A stretch of 64,000 nucleotides of DNA, taken from NCBI RefSeq assembly GCF_014805625.2, contig NW_023998431.1, positions 4,120,168-4,184,167 of the forward strand, written 5' to 3'. Below, piece by piece: positions 36,846-49,164 of this stretch. The position numbers were made by a program, and so were the translations under genes. This stretch comes from Glossina fuscipes (taxonomy: Eukaryota > Arthropoda > Insecta > Diptera > Glossinidae). Numbering within the stretch: the stretch's first letter is position 1; the number at the start of each line of letters is the position of its first letter. The notes under the pieces were generated by a model. It was not told the DNA's origin. It did not search any database and saw only the letters and a list, made by a program, of their open reading frames with translations.

Positions 36846-37110
36846 GACATTAAAATTTTTGATAGGGGTTGGCAGAAAGTAAATCTACGTGGTCCGAATT
36901 CGGTACGCTTAATTTCTGTATCAGGTCACAGTTATGCACTAATTTCCCAAGAACATTTGAAATATTTGACTTTTTCAGCAACAATTACATGATACGGGAT
37001 CCACACGATCAAAATTTTCCACATCAATTTAAAATGTCAAAAATACTATTACTCTGTATTTTTCGTCGCGGAATTCTAAAAATTGCTATTTTTTTCCTAT
37101 AACGACCTTT
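36846..37110 (+). mobile_element. Family C repeat directly joined to family A
   Basis: ACATCAATTTAAAATGTCAAA, TTTTTCGTCGCGGAATTC and TAAAAATTGCTATTTTTTTCC match 63920-63995 and 59190-59240. It continues without break into the A minus copy at 37111, suggesting A and C are parts of one longer element. Confidence 0.5.
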
Positions 37111-37531
37111 CGAAATAAGGCGTTAGATGAGAAACGGTGGAGAAAGCGTTTTGTTCTTGGACCGAAAGAACTCAGTGTACGATATTTCATCGAAATAGAT
37201 CGAAAATGATGACCTACAGGTTGAATAAAAGAATACACACACCCACATAAGATGGACAGACGGACGGGCAAGTTTAGATCGATTCAGAATGTAATTCTGA
37301 TCGGTGTAATAAAAGGGTGGGCCTGTTTCAAATTCTTCGCGTTGTTGTACGCGTCCGCACACAGCTTAATATACCCCTTGACATCTGTAGTAACTGGCGG
37401 CATACGATATAAAAATGAATAAAACGCAAAACATTAATTGATGGGATTGTCATAATTTACGCTCTCACTTACGTTCAGCTCACTACGTGCTCGACCACTT
37501 TGTTAGGGGAAAATTTTCACAAAAAAAAAAA
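37111..37531 (-). mobile_element. Second copy of the 421-bp block with family A repeat
   Basis: The same length (421 bp) as 36415-36835, with roughly ten substitutions and no indel by eye (for example GCTC/GTTC, GAAGTC/GAACTC, TCAATTC/TCGATTC). It ends in the same A11 run. Confidence 0.85.
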
Positions 37532-38609
37532 GTTTATAGCCTGGGCGAGCAGATGAATCCGCGTCAAAGTGTATCGCCATACGTTAGGAGAGGGCACAAT
37601 TGTCCGGACTAATGAAGTCGAATAAGCGAAATATAGGCACCTAAGGTCTATACCTAGTAATCTATTTTGTCTATCGTCATATATACGGGAATTTTTTCGG
37701 AAAATACACACATTTAAATAATAACTATTAGCCTATATTTCTGTCTTTATGTATTGATTTTATGATAATTATATGGAAAAAAAAAACCGAAAAAATAAAA
37801 TGAAATTAACTTCAAGTCCTATAGAGGTAAATACAAATAATAAGAAATAACCGCACAAAATTCATTAACATATCGGTAACAAAAGACTGTGTGTAGCGAA
37901 GAAAATTGAAAAGAAAACAGAAAGAAGAAAATACGAAGAAATGTCACACTTTCTAAGTTACAACAATGTCAGAAGCAACAATAGAGCTTAATATTTATGT
38001 ACGAAACAATTATTATTACTGCTTCTTTTTTTTTCTTGCCACAAGAGCTCAATTACTGTGACACCGCCTCAAATGTTACCAAAGTTATTACTTTGCGTTG
38101 GATTGAACTTGAAATAAAATAAAAATGTATCAAAGAGTCAAATAACAATTGTCAGCAGCAGAGCAGCCGAGGCAGTAACAAGAAATTTTTAAATACTCGT
38201 AAAATGCGTTAGAGTTCACGAGAAACAATGATGAGAAAGGCAAAATAAGCTGCAAGCAAACGCAAAATAAAATATTGTGATAATAATTTTCAATAAAATA
38301 TTTTCTTAACGCGAAATGGAAAATGCTTCCAGACGAAGAAACACAAGTAAAAGAATTATAATCGGCTCTGACTGAATCTTGTGTGCCCTTTGCCTTTAAC
38401 TTAAAAAAAATCAAAGGAAACAGTCCAAATGAAGTTTCACTACTATATAATTTTGGGTAGGCCGGTCGGTTTTCTCGATTCCTCTATGAATACTACAGGA
38501 TCACGCATAAATTATATGTGAAAGTGTCTCTCTAGCTCTAACTGATTCGTAATGAGTTAAAAGGCAAATTCTTTTTCTTTTAGATTTTTCCTGATCTAAT
38601 AATTAGTGC

Positions 38610-38830
38610 ATTTGGTGCATTTCTGATAGCAATCTGTATGCAAGGTATCCCAATGTTTTTGCTGAATTTCAAATCGATATCTTCACCTTTACGATCCGTA
38701 GATAGATTACCACAAGAGGACATACAAAAGAACTGGCGTACATGCTTAAATCAATTCAGAATTTAACCACAACCAAGAATATATTTAATGTACCGAGCCT
38801 ATCAAGTTTCTTTCCTGGATGTTGTAATCA
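38610..38830 (+). mobile_element. Family B repeat, copy 6
   Basis: TGTATGCAAGGTATCCCAATG, TTTTTGCTGAATTTCAAATCG, ATATCTTCACC, CATGCTTAAATCAATTCAG and ACCAAGAATATATTTAATG are in family order. Confidence 0.55.
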
Positions 38831-39120
38831 TGATATTCGATAAAACTTAGGAGGGGGCCTGCCCGATTTCTTCCATTCTTTTAAAGCTACTGGCCGAGGA
38901 TCGATCACCTAGAGAAATTGCGCGGCTATAGAAGTGTATATTTTTATTATTGCACTTGTTGCAGGCTATGTATGTTACCACAGACAAAGCTTTATGTTTG
39001 TCTCTGAATATACCGTCTACATCTCGGTGATGGGTATAAAATGTCAGATCTACATGAAGTCCAAAAAAATTTACGCAAAAAAAATTTGATAAAAAAGTGA
39101 TGGAAAGATGGATATGAAGC

Positions 39121-39135
39121 AACAGAGAAAGAGAA

Positions 39136-39166
<31 letters not shown>
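39121..39166. repeat. (GA)n microsatellite, interrupted
   Basis: GA/GAAA units, purest at 39146-39166. It causes a Leu-Ser repeat in a spurious minus ORF. Confidence 0.9.
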
Positions 39167-39170
<4 letters not shown>

Positions 39171-40531
39171 CTGCTTTTTTAATATTATGTATATAATTAT
39201 ATATTGACTGTTTAGGAAAACCACAATACGTAAAGATTTGACAAAGACTTAGGGCTGTTTTCGTAAGAAATTTTTCGTATTTTTTTTATAAATTTTTATA
39301 CAACGTAAATGCATATATACTTGAATGCATATGGTTTTAAATTGTATCTCAATAATAATTGCTCATAAAATATCACTTGCTTTCTATAATAACCGCCATT
39401 TTTGCAGTTACAGAATAATTTCCTTCGTGAACTTTTCAGGCTCCTCCAACAAACGATTGCTATCAATTTGATGGATCTATCCATATCACTATCGATTTAA
39501 TTGCACTTTGAACAGACGCATATAGCTTGATTGGCTCAGTTTTTTTTTTTTTTTTTTTTTTTGAACATGGACCTATATGCCAAGAATTAGAGGTTTATAA
39601 TAGCGAAATATGTATTAATGTCAATCATGACAAGTCTATTATATTCTCTACTGACAGGAGTAGGAAAAACTAAACTGTTTATAAAGGAAAAAACAATAAT
39701 AATTTAACTGATTCGCTCTGTTCAATGACGAAGTTGCGATATTAGGGCAAGCAAAAGAATAGAAATACAGTTGCAAATATTCCAATAAAGAAGGCTACTG
39801 TCGCCCTTTAAGCAAGCTGAACTAATAAGAAAATCAAGCAAATAGGAAAACTGATCAAGTGAGAGATGTTAACAAGAGGTTAAGCTTTCGGTCCCTAAAT
39901 AAGAAATTTAAAAAGGTAAAGAAGTAGAAAAGCTAAGCAACAAGTAGGAATACCAAGTGAAAAGAAAATTAGGCACGCATAGAAGCTCATTGAGCAAGAG
40001 AGCCAAGCCAAATAAGCAAGAAAGCTGCTTAAAAATAAAATCGTAAGTTACCTAAATGTAATTAATTTTTATATACGCGATCAATGTGTTGCATGTGAGC
40101 ATTTTATAAGCTCTAATCGTAATAATGTTATTATACATATATATATGTGATGTATTATATATTAAGTAAGTGCTTGACTGCATTAGCTTCGAGTTGTCTT
40201 TTTTGTCAATTTTTTAAACACCAAGAACAAATTGACAATATATGTCAATTAAGGTGTATACAGATAACATATTTTAGCGGAACTTTAACATACATTTGTT
40301 GACGTGTTGCAAATGGCCGGACAAATTTAGGATGCATTCACCTGGTTGTGATTTCTATAAAAATGACCTATAATTTATAATTTATACGGTGACGCTAGTC
40401 TATACTGGAGTATATGCGGGGCGATGACAGGGATTAACTGCCGTCAATTAATTATTGTTATTATTATGATATGCATATCATTTACAGCAATCAACACCAA
40501 AACGTTTAAAAAGCGAGGAAAGAGAAAAGAT

Positions 40532-40532
40532 A

Positions 40533-40568
<36 letters not shown>

Positions 40569-40573
40569 TATAC
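40532..40573. repeat. (CATA)n then (TA)n microsatellite
   Basis: About seven CATA units pass into TATATATATA. Confidence 0.9.
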
Positions 40574-41702
40574 ATTTAGAGGAGATGAAAAACATTATAA
40601 CGGTGTTTTTAGAGTTCAAGCCACAAAAACCGCAGCTAACAATTAACATTTTCCTTTATATTTTTTCATTTTTTCATTTTTTCATTTTTTTTTTAATATT
40701 CATCGCTAGAGGATGCGGGTATATTAACGTTATTATTCGGCCTGTAACGTGGAAACCATATCAATTACGAGTTCATGGTTAGCATCTTAATTGTGTTCTT
40801 CAATTTGCTACATCTGCAGATCTACTCGATTTGGAGGAATCGCAAAACAGATGCATATTCTTTAAGGTTCTTGAGATAACGACCCGATTTTGGATTTCAA
40901 GTATTTCATGCTGTTTGCCGGTATGTTAAAACACTCATAGCCACCAAAAATTATGTGATATTTTAGATCAATTTGGTTGTAGGTGAGAGAGAAGTGGTTC
41001 ATTAATACCTTAATCAATGTTTTTAGCATTGTGAGCATTCCCTGTCCGACCAATCGTTCGTTCATACACACATTAAACAGGTCCTTCACTCGTATCTTAA
41101 TCTGTTTTTGAATCGTCTCATTGTCCACTTATTTGCGTGTTTATTATGCTTCCATCATTGTCTCGAAAATGGTGATAGAAAGTTGATATTCACTTTATTC
41201 GCATACGAAAGTTATTATTTATAAAGAAAATTGCAAATAGACTTAACTTGTCATTAGAAGGGCATCCTTAAGAGACAAAAGTCTCAAATGAATTTCACAA
41301 GAATTTCATCAGAATCTCATGAACTTTTATCGATGTCGGCAGTGAGTAGAAAAATCTTTTTATAAATAGGATTACGATCCATGATCGCCACGCGTTTACT
41401 CTTTACCGATGGGTAACTAAGATTCGCCCCGAAGTCCATATAGATTCTCCCTTTGTCTTTATAATATACATATTTTGTACAACGCAACACCTTAAGGTCA
41501 TAGGAAAACTTAACTACCGCACACAGACGCACTCCTAACCCAAGCGTACAGGAAATTCATCATTTCATGTTATTGCATATAAATGAAAAAAAAAAAAAAA
41601 AAAAACAAAAACAAATCTTCTCATCACAAGTTGAGGAACAATTGTCTACATATAAGTACATAAATATCGTGTATATATAATGGATTGTAGAAAATATTGA
41701 GA

Positions 41703-41703
<1 letters not shown>

Positions 41704-41730
<27 letters not shown>
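41704..41730. repeat. (AT)n microsatellite
   Basis: About 13 AT dinucleotides, followed by GTATATGTATATATACATAT. Confidence 0.9.
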
Positions 41731-41736
<6 letters not shown>

Positions 41737-42897
41737 GTATATATACATATAATAGATAATAGTAGTAGAAAAAAAAGAAACAGATTCCCATAAAAATTTT
41801 TATTTATTTTTACACTTTTTTTTTTTTTTGTTTTTTTTAATCCTAACACGCAAAGCCGCTACGCTGTGTAATGGAAATTCTATTCTTTGCGTTTTGTGTT
41901 TACTTGAGAAGTGCAGAAATTAAAAAAAAAAAATTAAAAATCATTAAATTTCATGTAATCAAGTTTTCGAAAATGACATAAAGACTGAAATCTTAAAAAC
42001 ACGACGTAAGCTACGTTTCTGACACATTTTTATTTTCTTTTCGTTTTTTTTTTGTTTTTGTTTTTTTTTTTGATATTAAATTGAGTATAACAACAAACGT
42101 TTTTAAGGGTGTGGAGATAGTGGCTGTCTTTGAAGATTTATTGTAAACTGATAACAAATAAATTCAAATGGAAACATATTTAAAAATAAATGTTAAAATT
42201 TATTCTGGTTACTACAAACGGTCATTCACTCTGCAAACGTAGAAGGGAAGGTAACCCCTACAGGATATATGTTATAGATATTAGAGTAGTTCGTTAAAAG
42301 TTGATCTACTATAATCGTTAATTTACTGAGCTAATGGAACGAAAAATCTGAAACTCTGCTTACAACCCGATACTTTCTCTGCCTGCAGAATTACCAAATT
42401 GTGATTCATGTGTGCGCATGAGCCGCGGAAGTATTTTCGATGTGGTATCAAGAAAGCATCAGTCTACCCTCGAACAGGGTATGTATACATTTCTGGTTAG
42501 TATCGGTTTCACGTTAATTTAACGGCATCCGCCTCGTCATTTACGTATATTTGGAATTATCAAAATAAAATAAAAATAGCGGTCGGAAACTCGTTGATTG
42601 CGTTATTCACGTGGGATCACAGATCGGCTTCAATCAATTTTATCAATTTGTACTGGGAGTACTCCGTGCCTGAAAAACTACCAGCAAGTTTTGTGTTGCC
42701 ATGTGTTTCATATACGTCATCGGTCAACAATGATGTTTCGATTATTTCTTTACGAGTTACATTGGCGTTAGTGGCGCTATTTGTTGATCCGTTGTTCGTG
42801 TGTTCCTAAAAAGTTTATTGCAAGCTCAGCGTTGGTTTGAAAATTATTATTGCAAGTCTTCACTACATTTGTTCAATAGTTTGCTGATCTCCAATAA

Positions 42898-43060
42898 GAT
42901 GATGATACTGAACGCAGTGGACGACCATAGTATATGATCACACCAGAGATCAACAATCCTGAAAAATCCTGAAAATTATTGTCGATAATCGAAGATAAAA
43001 GTTGCGAAAGATAGCTGACATCGTAAAGGCATTGGGAGGCAGCGTACGGGTAACTAACTC
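42898..43060 (+). pseudogene. Mariner-type transposase fragment
   Basis: DDTERSGRP (42901-42927), then, with frame shifts, LKIIVDNRR and KLRKIADIVKALGGSV. ERSGRP followed by VDDRK-x-K-x-REIADIV is the linker and second helix-turn-helix of mariner transposases. The catalytic D,D(34)D part is absent. Expected similarity beyond 43060 fades into unrelated sequence. Confidence 0.6.
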
Positions 43061-43734
43061 ACTTATAACACGAGAGTCCCGGGGCGCGTTGTGCGAATCC
43101 GTGGTATAAGGAAAAAAGAACTTCCAAAAATTAAAAAAAACATGCTACTGTATCTTCATAATGAGGACAAGTATGTTTATTGAAACTCAGAATGAAGTTA
43201 TGGACACTAATATAAATTATGCATATTAATATATATATTTATATATATAGCTGCGAAAAAGAAAGAAATCTATATATATATAATATATATATGTGTATAT
43301 ATAACATATTAATGTGAATATGTGAGTTAAACAATGTTTTCGGCGTCATTGCTGAGCGCTATTAATCGCGGCCGCTTTCTTTTTAGTAGCGTTTTATTCT
43401 CTGACCATTTTTCCGCATTATTTTCAGATCCATGCTCTGTCTTTCGCAAAAATTCTGTTATTTTAGATTGTTCGGTTTTCGTTAAAAGATATTTATAAAT
43501 TTGCTTACACTTTGCTAGGCACTTATGAAGTTGCCTTTTAAACTTTGTGCTCCTTTCATTTGAAGGAAAGAAATATGACCCTGACTGTTCGGCTTAGCTT
43601 AGGCCTTGCCTTATGCTTTGTAGGGTAAACTATCTAGTAAGACGGGCGGATTTCTCTAATTTCAGATTAAAATGTTTGTGTTAAAGTTTGCTTTTAATAA
43701 TTTTTCAAACTTTTCAGGTTTTACGAGACTATTT

Positions 43735-43855
43735 CCCAAATTCGCAAACAAACCGCGCTGGAGTGAGTTCATGCTGTATAAATACCGGACCGTGTTATAC
43801 AGGAACGTTCCCAATTCTCAAACCGTGCTAAAGTGAACTCGTGCTATAAAAATGC
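43735..43855 (+). repeat. Imperfect 75-bp tandem duplication with TATA-like ends
   Basis: CCCAAATTCGCAAAC...GCTGGAGTGAGTTCATGCTGTATAAATA and CCCAATTCTCAAACCG...AAGTGAACTCGTGCTATAAAAATG begin 75 bp apart. Each ends in a TATAAA-like box. Whether it drives transcription is not shown by the sequence. Confidence 0.5.
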
Positions 43856-45254
43856 AGATGTTATCTTTTGACTTGACTTAAACAAATGCTCCAGAAGTCT
43901 TGGTTCGATTGCGTCGCCCTTGAAGTAGACTAGGTTGATAAGCAAAAGTCGAATTTTGTAAAGAGAAAAACTTTTACTTAGTTTTGGAAAATTCTTGAGC
44001 GCTGCATTGTGTATTGTTATTAGCCAACTTCCCTGAATTATACAACTTGTACAATCCTTGTTATCCATTTCTTCCATCCTTTTTTTGGCAACAAGCGCAA
44101 AACTTCAAAAAATATTAAAACTTATTCTTAAAACATTTATTGATGCTGCTCAGAAAATTGAAAAAGAAAGAAACCAAAAGATGATAATAAGAAAACAAAA
44201 AAAAAAAAAAAACAAAAAAAGAAGAAAAATAATAATAATAAATAAAAAAGATCCCCGAAAAACAACCACAACAATAACAGCAGCAAGAAAACGTGAACTT
44301 CATTTAGAAGTCAAGCAAACTAACAAAAAATCTCTGCTGGCCTGCCCAAAAATAACCAAAAGTAACCAAACCGGGAGATATATTTATATATATGTATGTA
44401 TGTATGTATGTACATGTAAGTTTCGCAACGATCTTCTTTTAAAGTCTAAATTACGCAATTAATACGTAAGACAACGTGAAAAGGGGTAAAAGAACTGTAA
44501 AAATAAAAAACAAAAAGGGAAAAAGAAAACACAACAACAAGAAGGGCAACATACACTTACAAATGCACAATAAACTCCTTTGTCCGAAAAGGTTTTCTTC
44601 AAGATTTATGACCATCGCAGGCGAGCAACAGCAATAAACGCCTTGATAATGTACGTTTTTAGCAACAAAGCAACAAGAGCAACAACAATAACCAGAACAC
44701 AAACAACAAACACGATTTTAAATTTATGCTTTAATTCCCAGACCTTCAATTTTTCTTAAAAAAAAAAAAATAAATAAATAAATAAATAAAAAAAATAAAA
44801 AAAAAAGGTAAAGAAAGAAAAAAAATTTTATACGATTTTTAGCCAAACTGGTTCGTTTCGCTTTGATCGGTTCGGTGACCACCAATGTTGGTTAAATGCA
44901 ATATTAACGGTCGAGAGGATGTTATATAAAATCTTTAGCCTTCAACCTTAAAATAATTACTATAACACGAATGCCAGCAAAACAGACAAAAGATAAAATT
45001 TAATAAAATAAATAAAAGGATTGAGAACTGCATAGCCAATAACGCTAAATTACTTGGTACCCTTAAAACTGATCTGACGATATGAAGGCACTAGATTGCC
45101 TCCTCTAAGCCATAGTAATCTTCTTTGTCTGAGAAGTTTATTAGTAAGCGGGTCGGGCTCAGATTTTGTACGGCAGGAGTTCATGCCTAACCTTTAATAA
45201 ATTAGGTTAAAAAAATGTTTAAAAAATTTTAGAATAATATATTACATATGTATA

Positions 45255-45280
45255 AATATATATATATATATATATATATA
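45255..45280. repeat. (TA)n microsatellite
   Basis: About 13 TA dinucleotides. Confidence 0.9.
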
Positions 45281-46744
45281 AGTAGAATCTCTATTGCAAT
45301 ATGGAAAGACATCGTGGATATCTATTCGCGATGGACTTCTTGCTTGATTTATTAGGGTAAACTTTAAATGGAGTCTGAAAAGATGAATATTCTTAACGTA
45401 CAAAGGCAGGCTTTCATTTGTTTGTGATACAATCGCTGAAATGGGTGGATGCCTCTAAATGGATTCATAAAGGCGTCACACGTGTCATATCAATAGAAGC
45501 TTAATTATGTTTACCAGAACTGTAGATACTAAGTCGATAGCTTTGTCTTATTATATTTATGGTATAAGTGATTATCTGGTATCGAATTAATATAATAAAT
45601 AAAATTTTACCCATATATCGATTTTTAGTCACTTCAATAACTACCTTGTCCGAAAATATCGTTTATATTTCAACAAAAATGGTTTTTACTTTCAAAAAAC
45701 GATTCTTTGCAAATTGTTTTGATTAACTAAAAAATAGCCTAAAAAAATCTTAAGATTACAGACGAGCTAATGTGACGTCTATTATTCCTGCCAAGAGACG
45801 AACTATAATCAAAATTAATTTGAACCTCTAAAAAAAATTTAGTGCTTCAACGAAGTTTTGCGATCAGCCATTCCCTTCTTAAGGTGAAGCATCTTTTTCT
45901 ACATTAGATATTTGTATATAAATTTTATAGATAAGATAATTCCAACTTATTAAAACTGCATATATCCGCACAAGAAAAAGCAGCCTTCTAGAGATAAGGT
46001 AAATTTTTAAATGATTGTTAAAAAAATAATATCCTAGTTTTAAGATCTCGCCTCCCCCACCCGCCCGATGTATCGCCCGATGAAATATCAAAAGTCGAAA
46101 ATTCGGTAAATCGTTGAGTGACATATTTTCGAAAAAAATTAAATGATCATGTAAGAACAAGGGAGCTCGGCTACAGATGATGAAGTGTGACATTTTAGGA
46201 GATTGTATACTTTCAACCCTCGCCGCAACTTGGAAATATTTCTCTTTCAAATCAACCGAAGATTTTGAATAATCATAACCAACTCTCTCTGACTAATTGT
46301 AATACATTTATGGATACTGAAAAGACTCGCAAGAATGCTAAAACTGGCCATATGTACGCTTTATTTATTTGCTTTAACCTTGACAACGAGTGGGCGGATA
46401 GGCGAACATAATTAAAATTAAGTTAAAATATTGCTTTGATCGTGAACTTAAGAACATTGCAAGACGTCCGATGCGTATTTCTGTGCGCCAAGAACGAAAT
46501 GGGAAATCGAATATCTTTTGCGTACCTCTACGGTCGACCTCACGATAGTTTTGATACTAGTTTCAATAATTAATTCTAGAAATTCATTTACTCTCATTGC
46601 CCATCAATATACATACACGTGTCTGTGCAGTAAGGTCAGAATTTAATGTGTTTTTCAAATTACTTGACAACACACTCGGCAGACAGTTTTTGATACTTTA
46701 GTGTATCGTCAAAATATAAGTATAAACGACATCACTGCGACACG

Positions 46745-47055
46745 AGGGTGTATTAAGTTTGTGTGGATGTACGCAGCATTTACCAGACCTTGATATAGAT
46801 TCACTTTTTACTATAACGATCGATTCGGAAAATGACTCAGCTAGTCTGCACGCCTTGCTTTTCTCTGTTGAACCTGTAGATCAGATTCGATTTTTGCGAT
46901 ATTTTCATAAACAGAGAAAGTGCGCTAACGTGCTTTGGCCCAAGGACGAATGCTATTGAAAATGTTTCGGATCGGATCAGTTTTTACGGCACCTTTCCAT
47001 ATAAATTTCTGTAGGGAGTCGTAGGGTATTTAATGGTGGGTCATGGAAAATTTTT
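46745..47055 (+). mobile_element. Family A repeat, copy A6
   Basis: GGGTGTATTAAGTTTGTGTGG, GTACGCAGCATTTACC, AACCTGTAGATCAGATTCG, CTTTGGCCCAAGGACG, AATGCTATTGAAAATG and GTAGGGTATTTAATGGTGGG are all present. Confidence 0.65.
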
Positions 47056-47545
47056 TTTCTTGCTTTTTACTTATTGCTGTTTCCTTTTTGAATTCTGGGT
47101 CTCCTCTTATATAGATTTTCAAAAAGTATTTCTAAGAGTATTTATTTAGCATGACATCTCTGTCATCTGCTTATTCATTATTAACAAAATTCTGAGTGCT
47201 TTCATTATGAATCCGCATTCCTATGTCTTGCCCGTTTCGTCTTTTCTACTGCACTCCCTCTTGTCCTCGCGCCGATTTCTATTAATATAAAACAAGTTAT
47301 GTATATCTCGACCCGAAACTATTGCATTAGTTTTAAATAAACTTAACTATTGACAAACGCATTTTTTCATATCTAATCTGCATGCATCTTATCCTCGGAA
47401 AAACTTTCGCTAAAGCTCTTCAGTCTTGCTTTGATTCCTTATAGAAGTCAGAAAACGTTTAATTGTGTACTACTTCTCTGAAAAAAAAAATTGAGCTGAT
47501 ATTAAGTAAAAAAAATAAATAAATAAATAAAAAAGAAGAAATTAA

Positions 47546-47607
47546 GCCGATAGCCTTAGATGCTAGTCCTTTTAAGAGTTTAGTCTTAGAATTTATTTCT
47601 CTGGCGA

Positions 47608-47636
<29 letters not shown>
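47546..47636 (+). mobile_element. SINE type a, 5'-truncated (3' body and tail)
   Basis: CCGATAGCCTTAGATGCTAG, AAGAGTTTAGTCTTAGAATT, TATTTCTCTGGCGAAATT and seven AAT units. The tRNA head is missing, as expected for incomplete reverse transcription. Confidence 0.8.
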
Positions 47637-47638
<2 letters not shown>

Positions 47639-48439
47639 TTAGAAACATTGTTGCAAGGTTTAGTTGTCTGCCAGGCTTCTCCCTTTCGGCCACTGTTCCT
47701 TAAGAGTTTCATCACTTGTGATCACTTTGGCTTCCTTAAATTATTGACTGCAACAACAACGCTAGCTTCAATAAGGAGAACATTTGATTGCGGCTTTCGT
47801 CTTCTATCGCCAATAATATTGGGAATCCCCTTTCGCTAAACACTTTTCAGAACATTGATCAGCTTTTCACATTGGCGATCTGCGCACTTTTCGCACTTTA
47901 CTTCCTTGCCATACACTCTTTTACTACTAAACTTTTCCACCTCGAACTTTACCTTCTTTTTTCACAAAGTCAAAGAGTATCTTTGTCTAGTTACTTAGTT
48001 GCAAACGTTCCCATAAAATCAAAAGACACTACCCATTATACATTACCATTAATGCTGTTAGCATATAAATATATGATGAAAATTGTTCAAGTACCATCGT
48101 AAACATTGAACTTGACAAACGAGACCCTTTCACCTCGTAATTCGAACACTTTCTTAGTTTTCGATCGCGGACACCTTAAACGAACGTTTGACTTGAATTT
48201 TCTAATGAAAGTTTATGCTTTCTCGCATTAAAATTGATTTTATTTTATTTTATTTTTTTTTGTTTTTTTTGTATGTTTTCCTCTTTTTTTACGCATATTT
48301 CGCAAAATTTATTATATTAGCTTTCAGTCAGTCAGTCGCAGTGTTTGCATAACATTTTCTGATTATTTTGTGTGAAATTTTTATATTCATATGTATAATT
48401 TAAAAGCAAAAACAAAACGCAAAGAAGAAAGCAAACACA

Positions 48440-48442
<3 letters not shown>

Positions 48443-48474
<32 letters not shown>
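48443..48474. repeat. (AT)n microsatellite
   Basis: About 16 AT dinucleotides. Confidence 0.9.
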
Positions 48475-48483
<9 letters not shown>

Positions 48484-49051
48484 CATATATAAAAGTAAGA
48501 CACGAATAACGTTAAGAGTGAAAGTCCTTTTCCAACATCTTTCCACAAATCTTTCACTCACATACCATGAATAATAAATTGTATTTCAATCATTATTATC
48601 ATTTCACATAAAGCAAACACGCGCACAGCTCAGTTATAAATATAAATATATATGCACGTACAATAGTCTATGACCGTTGAAAGTGATGTTTCAAGCAATT
48701 TGACAAGCAAATAATTAACGGTGAAAAATTGAGAAAAATTTTTGCGGTAATTAAACAAAATTCGTATAATTTTAGCAAAAAGTATTAAGCGTTACATTTG
48801 CCATAATGTTGTTTAAAACAATAACAACAAAAACAATAACAATAAAACTGTGCTATTGTACTTAAGGTATAAAGCTTATATACATACATTTAAATGTATA
48901 GTGCATAAAGTGTAAGTTTCATATTCAGTTAAAATGATGATGATGTGAACAATGCGGCGCAAGAAACATTAGATAATATACATGATTATGCGATTGTTGC
49001 CAAGAAAACCAGTAACAGAAGAAAAATCAACTGCAATATAAAACAAAATAT

Positions 49052-49128
49052 AAAAAAAAAAAAAGCAAAAAAAAAAAAGATGATAATGACGACGATGGTG
49101 ATGTAGAAATACAATCTTTTCGGGTTTT

Positions 49129-49162
<34 letters not shown>
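49052..49162. repeat. A-rich run and T32 run in inverted arrangement
   Basis: A12-GC-A12 at about 49052-49078 and T32 at 49131-49162, about 50 bp apart, can pair. Confidence 0.6.

Positions 49163-49164
<2 letters not shown>

Noticed and set aside
40862..41128. Minus ORF of 88 codons (and 41317-41532, 71 codons)
   Set aside because: The composition is more protein-like than most, but I see no motif, start context, splice signal or similarity. Kept as unidentified, not annotated.
44058..44462. Plus ORF of 134 codons, Lys/Ile-rich
   Set aside because: Driven by an A-rich tract and (TATG)n; low-complexity translation with no domain.
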